From the NCBI RefSeq assembly GCF_040115645.1, contig NC_089551.1, forward strand, positions 4,216,001 through 4,280,000: 64,000 bases of DNA. The letters are read 5' to 3'. The notes beneath the pieces were generated by a model. It did no database searches. It was not told the origin of the DNA and was given only the letters and a program-made list of their open reading frames with translations. The stretch is from Euwallacea fornicatus (Eukaryota; Arthropoda; Insecta; Coleoptera; Curculionidae). Each line of letters starts with the position of its first letter. The stretch's first letter is position 1. A program made the translations under genes and the position numbers. Positions 53,641 through 64,000 of this stretch are shown piece after piece.

Positions 53641-56290
53641 CATTCGTTTATAGAGCGTCGTCTTCAGCATGTCCACCACACCTGCGAAATGGGGTTAACT
53701 GCTGCCGAAATGAGAGGAAAAGGCGCAATAACTGAGCAACTCTAATTTCTGTCGCATATCAGTTTCCTTCAACTCGTTTCAAGTGAACCCACATCATGAT
53801 AAAAATGAGCAACCGACAGCGTGATAACATGACTTAATCAACCTAATTAAAAACCAGCAAACAATTACGTGAACAAGTAGTTTTTCGATTCAATAGCGAG
53901 CGATAGTTTCGCAAGCTAGATGATGGTCTTCTACGGTTCTTTCCCATCACTTTTTCTAATATAATTGTTATATAATGGAGACCGTTGCGGCATTTCAAGA
54001 ATGCAATGTTCTAATTGAAATTGCGATATTGTGAATATGTGCTTGGGCGGATATGAAAAACGAACTTATATGGAAGAGAGGAATTTCGTTTTTTTCGTCA
54101 TTGCACAAGGCTAAAACTGAAGTGTGAGCATTACTGTCAGGTTTTTATATAGAATTAATTGGCTTACGTACGACAAGTCTCCTAGTTCGGCGGCTGCAGG
54201 GATCTGTGATTATGTAATGTTTATGGGACTGTTGCAGCCTCAGCCGCGCTACTTAACAATAGTCTCCTAATACGTATATGCCAGAAGTGCTAACGCAAAC
54301 GAGTATTTTGTGCTAGAGAGCGAAGGAATAGTGCGATTGAGCGAACCTTGTGTTATACAAAAGTTGCTTGTTTTGATTCTACAGGGTGCCAAACAGATTT
54401 TTTTAGTTCTGCAAATTGAGATCAATCTCGTAGTTTTCAATTTACTGCCTTGAAATTGTTTCTAAGGAAGTTTACGGGAACGATAAATCAATTCAAAATG
54501 CCTGTTTTAAGTGATATGATAGGTGGTCCGAGGCACGCCCAAGCGAGGTGTAAAAAATCGACTTAACTGAAATCAGTGACGACAACTTCGCTACTTTTAT
54601 TAAGTTTGATATTTCGAATTCTTCTACGTCAGAAAGGTACTTTGCCAAGAAACTCACATTTCTAACCATTTTTGAGATATTTTCAATTAAATTTTTCAGT
54701 CAGGAATTTACAAAAAACTCCTTCGTCCCAATAATAGACAACCAGATCATCGCTCTTGCGGACGACTCTGTGAGAAATTGGACGGTTCATTTCGTTCTAA
54801 ACTGGACAATAAAGATGAAAAATAACTGCGGATCATTAATCTTTTATACTGGGCATCACTTTAAATTTGGTTTGGTTCTGTCACTGCGATTTTATTGAAA
54901 TTAATGAGGTGTTTGACCAATTTTCTGGGGAATATAGGTTTTCGGATTAAATTTGCTATTGAACGATATTGTTTGTGACTTTACAGGTACAGAGTTCCCA
55001 ACTCTTCTAGACCTTATCTCAGCCCAAATCCAACCCTTATTGGGCATTTATGGATTTCACATTTCTACCGTTTAAAAACGTCAACAAGAATAAAACATAT
55101 TCGAAATTTGGTTGGGTTGTGGTAACGCATTACTGGAAAATACCTTTTTTTTAGAAATTTACAATCTAACTTCGAAGGTCACTATCTCCTTAGCTATCGA
55201 CTGTCGAAAGAAAATTTTTAAAATCGTCATATTTTCAAATTCCCTGCACGCATCTGCTCAGTGTCAGTTGCGCCACGACTCACCATGTATATCTGTGAAT
55301 CACAATCACAAGATACTTTACAAGGATTTCGAATCCTCTCGAGTACGTTAATCATCCGTTCATCACCATGAATGTTCCATTAAGATTATACCGGGGGGTC
55401 TCCATAAGTAGTCCTACAGATCGTCCATATGCAACATGTAGATTACAGGGGGTTATATAGGTCTGTGCCTTACTTGAACGCCTAGAGATGTCATTCTGTA
55501 CTAGGGGGCGAGTATGGGGCACCCGCCAATGCAGCGTTGCTAGATCGTGCAAGTTTCCTCTTGACTTAAGGAAAATTCATATACGTCCCGGTGGCTTTTT
55601 CTTAGATTTGAGATAATCCCAAACTGATAATCTGGCTTTCGTAGCGGTATTATTGCTGGTTTATTGTCAGGTGTTTTTCGTAATAAACATCTGATCGCCA
55701 TAAGAAACGTGGATATAACAGCGGTACTGTTTCAATTTTCTCTGCCTTTGCCTCGATATTTCTTCAATTTGTATCCGATTCGATGAATTATAGATATGAG
55801 TGTTTTTTAACCGGAAAGAAATTTCTGGTACAAGTCAATTTAGTAAGCTGAATTCCGCGTTAATTGAGTATAATGCTATTAGCAATCCGACAAAGAAACA
55901 CATTTATTAATTGGAATCGGCGTAAGCAAACCGCAAGGCATTTGCAGAGCGGCAAACTCGCCTGTTGAACAAGTGAAACTAAGTCATGCATAATTTAGCT
56001 TAAAAAATAAATAAAGCAATTATTTTCTCGTTTCAAAACCGACGTCCTCGTCCTCATCATCATCATAATTCCATCACAAACGGCAATCTTGGTACTTTTG
56101 CCCGGAACTAATTCGTAGGCTAGAAAAATGGCCATCCTATCAAGTCGGGGGGCTTTTTCTCCACTGTCTTCTTCTCCAAATAATCTTATTTTATCATTTT
56201 TGTGGGAAGGAGTCATTGGCCGGTGAAACACTGCATTGCGCCCGCCATCATCACTTAGTTGCTCATATCAAATAAAGTAATTATGTATTG
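53640..56290. other. Mostly unassigned DNA
   Basis: No transposon or conserved protein recognised. A CTACAGGGTGCC motif near 54381 looks like a single MITE end without partner. A GC-richer patch at 55350-55560 has no domain. The minus-strand frame 56231-55995 (DSGEKAPRLDRMAIFLAYEL and further) has a protein-like composition and may belong with the exon candidate at 56297-56510, but its alternative frames are equally open and I cannot choose. Confidence 0.4.
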
Positions 56291-56296
56291 TTTATT

Positions 56297-56510
56297 CTAT
56301 CGCTTATTTTCAGATGGGGGCTGTGCACTTCCAGGTTGCGATATCTCGTAACTTGAAAGCGTCTTCATCATCGAATGCCTCCAGGCGTGGAAAAATCTTT
56401 CGCTACACTCATTATTAATATCCCTGGTCAGAGACTCAAATGCTCCTAACTGGCTATTCTTATCTACAAGGTGTAGCACATCCTTATAGAGATATTTCAG
56501 GGGCGGCAGT
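56297..56510 (-). other. Candidate terminal coding exon of unknown gene
   Basis: On the minus strand a polypyrimidine-poor but acceptable acceptor 'aattatactgcag' ends near 56517. From there one frame is open: VLPPLKYLYKDVLHLVDKNS, QLGAFESLTRDINNECSERF, FHAWRHSMMKTLSSYEISQP, and a short tail to the stop at 56297. The stop is followed within a few bases by AATAAA (poly-A signal). The segment between F and the tail is vaguely like C-terminal ends of MADF/BESS-type proteins, but I do not recognise it with certainty. No upstream exon was found. It could equally be a transposon remnant. Confidence 0.25.
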
Positions 56511-56573
56511 ACTCTGCAGTATAATTAAAAAATTCAAATAGACACATGTTCAAAAACGTACCGATTTCGATGC

Positions 56574-56760
56574 ACAGGGTGGTTCATATTCGAGACGTTC
56601 CATCGGGATCTCGGAAATTGTAAGAAATACGAGGTCGCTTAAATTTGAGTAAAGTTACTAACTTTAGTGCCCAAGAAAATGCCAGTTGAATCGGGAAAAA
56701 TTCGAAATAATTTAGGAGACATCCACAACAAACTTTGCTGTATAATTTTTGCTTTTTCCT
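56574..56760 (+). repeat. Dispersed repeat D1 copy with its left end
   Basis: It begins CAGGGTGGTTCATATTCGAG, then 'ccatcgggatctcggaaatt' and 'aaatacgaggtcgcttaaat'. The CA before CAGGGTGG stands where TA is expected. This copy shows that D1 belongs to the CAGGGTG-ended class. The right part is lost. Confidence 0.65.
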
Positions 56761-56764
56761 GACT

Positions 56765-59610
56765 TTATATGAAGAAATATATATTTTTTAATGTTACCAC
56801 ATTATTACCGTTTTTTTTTAACATTTTAGCATATTAATTTTCATTTATTTACTAAAAATTAAAACTTCTAAATTATTGTCATTCCATTTTAAACAATTTA
56901 TTTATATTCCTATTTTAATTTTTAATACCACTTTTAAACTCTTTCATTCTCATAAATAACCGTCTAAAGATAAAACTGAATATTTCTACTACAATCGTAA
57001 TAGATTCTTGTCATATGACAAAAATTAAAACATATAAAATAAATAATGTTACTTGGGCAGCTGATGCCGAAACTAACTTCAATATAAACACAAAAAGTCT
57101 AATACTTGAGTTCTTTTCGAAAATAACTATAGATATACTTACATGGTTAGAAATAGTTTACATGGGTGAAAATGGTTCAAAATTGGTATTTTTTTGAAGT
57201 TATAGTCGACTGTGATTTTCATTTAAAATTAAAAAATATATATTTTGGTTTGGGGCAAAACGATGCGCTGTATCAAAAAACTAAGTACGTCACTGGAATC
57301 ATATCGAAAGAGTGCTATAAGAGTGTTTCTGTTTTACTTCGATATTGTCCTAAGCAAAAAAGTTATGACGAATTTTGAAAATGGTCGAAATTTGAAAAAG
57401 GTCCTCTGGCGCCGTGGACTGTAAAGATATCTAAATACGATTAATATTTTCTTAAAAATCGAGCTCTTGACACGTATGATAGTTTTTCCCTATCTAGCCG
57501 GGAAATAGAATTTTCCTGTCAAAACACACCACATCCAAACATCCTGTATAGGGTGGCAGTTCGACATTTTTTCTTATTTTTGCGTTTTTCTCGTGTATGC
57601 CCTGAGTAAATTTTTTTAAGATTCGTACACCTATTTTCTTAAAGACTCTTTACAACAAAATGTCAAAATCATCGGTAGTCATACACAGGATATTACGTTT
57701 TTTTGGGTCGTGTACTATTTTATGCTTTGCATCTTTTTTTCAACGCCCTGTATGAATTCTGACTCCAAATTTTAATTAATTAAACAAATTCCTCCTTCAA
57801 CTCTTTAATTTTTTGACCTCTTATAGTACTTTCGTGTCTTTCACCGTTTTGGTAGAATTTGCGGAAATATCTGTAGAGGCAAATTAAGAATGTAGAGGAA
57901 GCGAGGGAAAAAAATTATAATCCGACTCAGTTATCGGGGTTATTCGTAACATTTAATCAAAATTCTTAAAACAAAAGTATATCTAAACGAAAACAAAATT
58001 ATAAAAACTGTTGAGAAAGTGGGCCACCCTGTACATTGAAAATGGTGCGTTTTTCACCACGGGTCCGTTATCGTTTTCTTATTATCTCGCAGAGTTCCAT
58101 CGCTCCCCGAAACATTTCCACGGTGATACGTTACATCCCGTGCAATTTACGTCTTCGGACCTCCGTTATGAGGCCGAAGTACAGACTCAGCTTAATCGAT
58201 TAGGTGAAAAAAAAAACTCATTGTTCAGCGATTTTTTCCTCAATAATCACTAGAACGCTAATCGAAACCACCTGTCACATGAGCAATTGCCCGGCAATAA
58301 TACAAGTCCCGTAGATCTTAAACAGCAATTCGAAGCATATACACAATCATTATTCTTGCGTAATCTTGAAATTTTTTCTCTTCAATCATCTGACTGCGGT
58401 TGTAATAACACCTCAGTACGTACCGTTAAATTGCTTTACATATACCGAAGAAGTAGGTGGTGTTTAACAGCTGTATTGTGTTGCTCGCCAGCGGTTTAAC
58501 AACTTTTCATGACCTAGAGATGGGCTCTCTTCAGCAATATCTTCGGTGTTCGTTCTTCTTTATTTGTGAATTCAATGACCCTCGCCACCAGTTAGTCACG
58601 GTAGCTTCCTTTTTTCGGGAACTGCCTCGTCTAATCACGGGCTTCCTGCGCCAGTGCCTGAATTTAAATTCGCCATTGATGATGCGCGTTCCATGCCGCA
58701 TTTGCAATTCTCGTCTTCCCAGTGAAATTTATAAATAAACTTAAGTAGATTTGAGTTAATGGGCATCGGTAGAAAAGTGAACGCAATGAATGGAAAACGT
58801 TCACTCTTGACTTTTTCTTCATTTCGCCGCAACTGGGTCAAACATATACATGCACCTATGCCAAATCGATCTCGACACGCCATCTTTGATTTTTCTCAAT
58901 AACAAGGGGGGGGGGTTCCCCTCGCCGTTCGTCGCGCGGAAAAAATAATAACGGAGTGATCACATATTCGGCTCACGATTTATTCAAGCAGCAGGAAATC
59001 AATCATAAAAAGTACCACCACGTTTTAAATTAATTTAACGCCATTTTGAATTTTGTGAGACGAATTCAAGATTAGCCGTTGCGGATCGGGATTTCGCCTC
59101 GGGGCAAAGTAGCAATCTGCACGTCTTTGAACGGTCAACCCACCTTCGTACATAATATGGACTTGAGACACTGAAACGAGCAGATATACTCATTTGCAGT
59201 GCCGCTAATTGCCTATAATTGCCTTCGAAGCATGAGTAATGCCGTGCTTAGATTAACTGCAAAAATATTCGAATCAAGGCAACAACGGCCATTTGCGATT
59301 TAACCGGTATTGCGATCATTCTAATTTTTTCCTTTGGGAAAGGTTGGAACCCAAAGGAAAATTAATGGTTTGCTACTGCATGCGGGTGTCGGTTCAGAGT
59401 TTGCAATGCGCATTTTCCATGTCGAGTCCAGTCAAAGTAGTTTTCGTTCTAGCCGGAACGGGGAAAAGTCAATGTGAACTTGTGGATAACCTCGGGGGCT
59501 TGCGCAGGGTGGTCCGAGTTAGATGGTTCACTGCCATATCGCAAAAACCGCAAGGTTGGGGAAAAAAAGGTTAATTTAAGTCATTCAGAGTCATATTTTT
59601 AAATATTTTC
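56765..59610. other. No recognisable gene; scattered MITE-end motifs
   Basis: Single ends of the CAGGGTG type occur near 57548 (TATAGGGTGGCAG), 57743 (CGCCCTGTA) and 58030 (CCACCCTGTA), but pairs could not be established. A run of 10 G lies near 58906-58915. The open frames on both strands show no conserved motif. Confidence 0.4.
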
Positions 59611-59617
59611 GAAATTA

Positions 59618-59989
59618 CAGGGTGGCTCAGAAAACCGTGGCGTGATAAAAATACGCTTTTTTAATGGAGTACCCCATATTGTGACGAATACTAATTCTGC
59701 TTGTGACAGTAGGTATTTCTTATTATTGCACAGTATGAGAGCGTTTTAGCAGCTTTTGGGTTGATTCAATTTGAAACAAAAATCGGAAAAAAGTTTAGTG
59801 AAACTCTCAGTAAATTCATAGAGTATTTAGTTGAGTTGTTTGAAAAGTTAACTAGTTAAAAGCAAAGGCTCGTTCCACTCGAGCACATTTTCAATTTTCG
59901 ATAAATTCATCCAACATGTGTAAAAATGTATCCAAACTTTTCACACTACAAGTACCTCAACCTCAATTTTTTTTTAATAGGACACCTTG
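59618..59989 (+). mobile_element. MITE Y, copy 1
   Basis: The left end CAGGGTGGCTCAGAAAACCG has TA before it; the right end is GGACACCTTG followed by TA. The whole element is matched by an inverted copy at 61797-62172: 'ccgtggcgtgataaaaatac' here against 'gtattttt.tcacgccacgg' there, then 'gttaaaagcaaaggctcgtt'. Non-coding, 372 bp. Confidence 0.78.
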
Positions 59990-59991
59990 TA

Positions 59992-61230
59992 TATATTTTT
60001 AAATCAATTATCGAATGAAACGAAAAAAACCAAAAACCCGTCCATCATAACGTGATGGGGGAAGATGATTGATTGATGGTATGGTGAACTCACTACCCTT
60101 TATCAAATGCAGCTCAGCCGCCCCAAGTCACTTTTTTAAAATAGCACGGGCATGGGTGTGACATATCGTCAGACAGCATTTTCAATAAGCTTTTCAGTAG
60201 TACCAAAGCGTCTAGAATTCCACTCCCAAATGTATTCGATAATGCCTAAAATGCAAAATCCATAAATAAGACACCTAGGCGTAGAATTAAATGGTTTTCG
60301 ATCAGTAATAAGTAATAGAACTGATAATTAATTCAAGGTTCGCAATCAAAGCGTAGGATTTGCCGCTCAATATTAATAATTTTTTATAATTGATATGTTA
60401 TTTGCTATGCAAGCGTACGACCGATATTCACATTCTAGGCGCATATTTACAAAAGTTTTCTTGGGAATTGCTCAACACTCAGTAATAATTCGCTGCCTTG
60501 CCTCTTCAACTGTTCCTGGTCGGGTTTTGAACACTACAAATTTTACGTGCCCCCACAAAAAGAAATCCAAGCGCGTGAGATCGGGAGATCTAGGGGGCCA
60601 TTCACGATTTTAACTGGTTCCGTAACCGAACAAATCATGTTTCGATTGAAAATTTGCAACAACAAGAACGAAGTGAAACTCCGATACTAAACAGGATTCG
60701 ACGATTCACTGGGTAGAAAAACATTCATAAATACCAATAGAAAAAAAAACTATTTTTTACATTTAACGTTATTATTAATTGTTTGATAACAATGTGCGTC
60801 GAGAACATGAATATCGTTTGTACGCTTGCATGGAAAATAACGAACACCTATTATAAAAAGTTATTAATAATGATCGATAAAGCTTACGCTTTGAAATAAT
60901 TACAATGAAACTTTGAATTAATTATCAGTTCTATTACTTTATTTATAATATATTTTTTAACGCATACGTTTGAGGACGGAATAACAGAAATTTTGGTACC
61001 ATTGAAAGACCCATCGAAAATGCCTTTCGACGATATGTCGCAACCATGCTCGTGTTAGTCGAAAAAATGACTGAGAAATGGCCCAGGTGCATTTGGTATA
61101 GGGGAGTGAGTTCATCATAGCCTCAATCGTCTCCCCCCGTCATATTATGGTAGACGTGTTTTTGCATTTTTCCGTTGCCTGCATTATTTTGAAAATTCTT
61201 GCATTTATAATTAAAAAAAAACTAGCCCTG
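59992..61230 (-). mobile_element. Snap-back DUF4817-type element W
   Basis: Left arm about 59992-60470 and right arm about 60780-61230 are inverted copies ('aatagaactgataattaatt' occurs in the left, and its inverse in the right; 'gcaagcgtacgaccgatatt' against 'gcaagcgtacaaacgatatt' inverted). The right end, read inward, is TA-CAGGGCTAGTTTTTTT. The left end is hidden where MITE Y copy 1 abuts. The transposase C-terminus begins in the core and ends inside the left arm; its distal end also lies, inverted, in the right arm. Confidence 0.82.
60397..60612 (-). pseudogene. Transposase C-terminal fragment (element W)
   Basis: Minus strand, one frame: EWPPRSPDLTRLDFFLWGHV, KFVVFKTRPGTVEEARQRII, TEC, stop, AIPKKTFVNMRLECEYRSYA and CIANN. 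This is the fully conserved RSPDLTxLDFFLWG motif plus the usual C-terminal helix of DUF4817/DDE_3 transposases. A single stop interrupts about 70 codons. No upstream catalytic residues remain. Confidence 0.87.
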
Positions 61231-61234
61231 TATA

Positions 61235-61790
61235 ACATATACAAAATAGCTAATCTCACATTCTAGAGCTATCTGACGAATTGATGTACGTGAATTAACT
61301 TCTGCAATAAATAAAATATCGATTTCTTTGTCTTAACTAGTAACAAAGTTTCCTTCTTCATTAGCACTTCCAATTTCCGTTTTGTTCACATTTTTTTTTT
61401 TAAATAGCGGCGGATGGTTTTTAAGTTGAAACCTTTTCGCATAAAGTCGCAGAGTGACGTTGACGGTATTATCCAAATACTAACAGTATATAAATTTTTT
61501 TACAATTTTTTTATGACTAATTTTTAGACTAAAAAGGACCTTTAGATTCCAAAAATTAAAAATTTACAGGTCATTACATTTAAAAATCGAAAGTTGAGGT
61601 CATTTCCGGTTAAACCGGAAGTGCCAGATAGACATCATTAATTTCATTCAATCGGTTCTATTCTCACAAAGCTTCCCTCCACATTTCAACTTAATAAATT
61701 TAAAAACAAAAAAGTTAAAAGGGCGAGCTACCTTCTTGAATCACCCGGTATATCATTTGAAAGTGAATTCAAAGAAGAAATCTTTAAAAA
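61235..61790. other. No recognisable gene
   Basis: A/T-rich DNA with several homopolymer runs. A lone CACCCGGTATA motif lies near 61742. Nothing else recognised. Confidence 0.4.
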
Positions 61791-61796
61791 AAAATA

Positions 61797-62172
61797 GAGT
61801 GTCCCTCTAGAAAATGTCGAGTGCGACGCACTTGAAATTGAAAAATTTATATATTTGCGTGTATGATTTCTTCCACGTTTTGTATAAATTTCTCGAAAAT
61901 AGAAAATATACTCTAGTAGAACGATCATTTGCTTTTAACTTTACAAATTTTCAAATGATGCAATACATACTACGTGAATTTATTGCGAATTTTAAAAAAC
62001 GTGTTTTCCCTTCGATCTCTACCTTAAATTGAAATAACTCAAAATCTGTTAAAAAAATGTCATATTTTGTAATGACAAAAAACGCTTATAGTTGCTATAC
62101 CCGTGAAAAAATATGGGGTATTCCATGTGAAAAAATGTATTTTTGTCACGCCACGGCTTTCTGGGCTTCGAA
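61797..62172 (-). mobile_element. MITE Y, copy 2 (inverted)
   Basis: This is the reverse-orientation counterpart of 59618-59989. It starts GAGTGTCCCTC next to TA and ends in 'cgccacggctttctgggctt'. It shares 'ttgcttttaactttacaaat' (against 'agttaactagttaaaagcaa' in copy 1, inverted) and the whole order of blocks. It differs at many sites, so both copies are old. Confidence 0.75.
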
Positions 62173-62174
62173 AA

Positions 62175-62960
62175 TATGAAAAAATAAAAATCCATGAAAA
62201 AACGAATAATTTTTATAGTGAATTTTATTTTCTTTTTGTCTTCTTACGATTTTTGAGAGAAAGCAATGACCCATCTTAAGTGGACACTCCGTACGTCTTA
62301 ATGGTGAAATAAACGAATCCCAACACTTCCACTAGCAACAACTCATATAAATCTATTAAATTGTCGAATACTTTATGGATTCGATTATATCAATGTCTAA
62401 TAATTTACAATGGAATGTAAAAAGGGGGATTAACACAATATGAGGCCAAGTCTAATATTAGAAATTATGCGTCTATGTGTGAATAATTTTGAATAATCGA
62501 CATTGTTGTGGTTATTAATTACACGGATATATACGGAAGAAATGCACATAGTTTACTTCCGTAGAAAAATGAGATTGAGACAAAGAAATAGTGCGGGAGG
62601 GAGGCGAAATTTGAAGAAAAAAAGGCCTTATCGTGGACTTTTTTCGAAATCGAGCTGAAAGAAGCACCATTTCCAAGAGTATCTGGAGATCTCCCAAATT
62701 TCATGCAAAATTGCCTCTTTTGAAAGAGCCCCTCAGGCCTCCGTTGGAATTCCTGGACTGAAGCTCTTCTTCCGGGACTGAAGTGTTGGAATGTCAACTG
62801 AGGCGAAAAAAAACTTCCAGAAGTTCCTCTGAAGTCCCCACAACAATACGTTAAAGTCTAAAAACTCTCCAAAGAAGTACCTAATTTGTTGCTTTATTTA
62901 CATTAATAATTGTACGTTTCTACGAAAACTGTGGAACCTTCTAGTGGCAAGATTTTAAGC
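62175..62960. other. No recognisable gene
   Basis: No coding sequence or bounded repeat recognised. Confidence 0.4.
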
Positions 62961-62963
62961 GTA

Positions 62964-64000
62964 CAGAATGGCCCTTTCAGTCCTCAACCATGGGGACCTC
63001 AATAACAATTTAATAACGATATCGGCCCTCGGTAACAACTTTACGGTCAAATTGATGGTGAAATAGCGAAACTAAGATTTTTTCCAAAATATGTTATTTA
63101 TAAATTTGAGAAATTCCAGTGCCTTGCGGAGGAATTCGAAAAAACTATTATTTCGGAACAACGTTTTCATTTTTTCCTCCGCTGATTGGGCGCGGTAATT
63201 CAAAACGATTAACACTTCATCATTGCAACTTCTACAATCTGACGATCTGGTATTTGAAACTCAACGTTTCGATTTTCGACGACCGTCTTCAACGTCGTTG
63301 TTTCTTATAAGCGCAGTGTTGAATTTTCAAATTTTTGAATTAAGCCTTTTTTCTGACTACGACGACGACAGGTTAAACTTAAAATCTTTAAGCTTGGCGG
63401 AAATACCAAAAATCTACACGTTGGATCCGTTATAACGTGTAGATTCTACCCAATCACCCTTGTCCTTTCTCTATTGCCTTTTAAATTGATTATAGTTTTT
63501 TGAAAATTCAAAACCAGCGTTAAATTTGACAAAAAAAACTGCCTTTCAACGTTTATTTCGTTTTTAATTGTTGCTTACATCACCGATAGTGCAAAATGGT
63601 CGATTTTATCAAATTAGAATGTGGGTCGAGTAATACCTTAAATTAAAAGTATTCGAAAACTACATTCAATGGTGTGTTGCGATTCAAGATCTATTGATTA
63701 GTTTTTGAGAAAAACGGTTACAAATTTGATTAAAAAATTCAATGGGAACTCGAGTAAATAGTAGGTAAACAATGAAAAAATTTATTTATTGACATGAAAT
63801 TGGTTTGTTTTTGATTTCGTGCTCACAAACACTTTCTTATCAAGAAACAAGTATTTTCATTGTTTACGTACTATTCAACTGAGTTTGTATTGTATTTTTC
63901 ACCACATTAATAGCTGTGTTTCTCAAAAAGTAATGGATAAATTTTAAATCGCGTTGCATCATTGAATTTACATAGTTTTGAAAGACCTTTAATCTGAAAT
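62964..64000. mobile_element. D1/X fold-back element, cut by the window end
   Basis: It begins TA-CAGAATGGCCCTTTCAG, then D1 sequence ('ggggacctcaataacaattt', 'gtttcgattttcgacgaccg', 'tcttcaacgtcgttgtttct'). From about 63450 repeat X follows, first inverted (to 63790) and then direct (63795 to 64000) relative to the copy at 34330-34740. 'gtagtaggtaaacaatgaaaa'-like sequence at 63760 mirrors 'ttttcattgtttacgtacta' at 63855. The element is therefore a large palindrome centred near 63795, and its second half lies beyond the window. Confidence 0.72.

Overview
The window is AT-rich, intergenic-type or intronic-type animal DNA, most probably from an insect. No complete host gene is visible. Nearly everything recognisable is a decayed DNA transposon: Tc1-like DD34E elements, elements of the DUF4817/DDE_3 mariner-like kind common in arthropods, one Tigger/pogo element, and many short non-coding elements (MITEs) that start TA-CAGGGTG. 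A small piece of a non-LTR retrotransposon is also present. The insect assignment is an inference from this repeat content; no species can be named from the sequence.

Layout. 1-3.3 kb: no genes. 3.3-10.4 kb: two DUF4817-type relics (3.3-4.15 kb and 5.0-5.2 kb), a 643-bp palindromic MITE abutting a second MITE (7.0-8.0 kb), and a MITE at 9.4-9.8 kb. 10.4-17.7 kb: a Tc1-like element (A) abutted by a complete Tc1-like element (B), a LINE fragment, a DUF4817 element (G), a Tc1-like relic (H) and a deleted inverted copy of G. 19.3-26.3 kb: a short relic, then a 5.7-kb composite (F) with arms of more than 800 bp. F carries transposase 3' ends in both arms and has two Tc1-like elements (E, C) nested in one arm. 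26.6-27.0 kb: the only region that looks like host regulatory DNA (GC-rich, hairpin, repeated initiator motifs, splice donor). 27.5-37 kb: a series of fold-back elements, among them a nearly perfect 421-bp-arm palindrome at 30.15-31.09 kb. 37.9-38.6 kb: a diverged ~167-bp tandem repeat. 39.0-43.6 kb: three transposons end to end. 44.2-48.6 kb: a truncated Tc1-like element (K), then a long-arm element (M) with a Tc1-like element (L) nested in one arm. 49.7-52.0 kb: Tigger. 52.6-64 kb: more short DUF4817 relics and fold-back repeats, the last one cut by the window end.

No genes work together here as a pathway. The unifying biology is transposon succession. Elements inserted into TA sites inside older elements, and the long inverted arms preserve the uninterrupted sequence of the interrupted arm, so several insertion events can be read directly. 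A striking feature is how many elements are inverted duplications (snap-back forms), three of them (F, Q, W) carrying transposase 3' coding sequence in both arms. Their read-through transcripts would fold into long double-stranded RNA carrying transposase sequence. Boundaries of pseudogenes are approximate because frames were followed by eye across stops and frameshifts.
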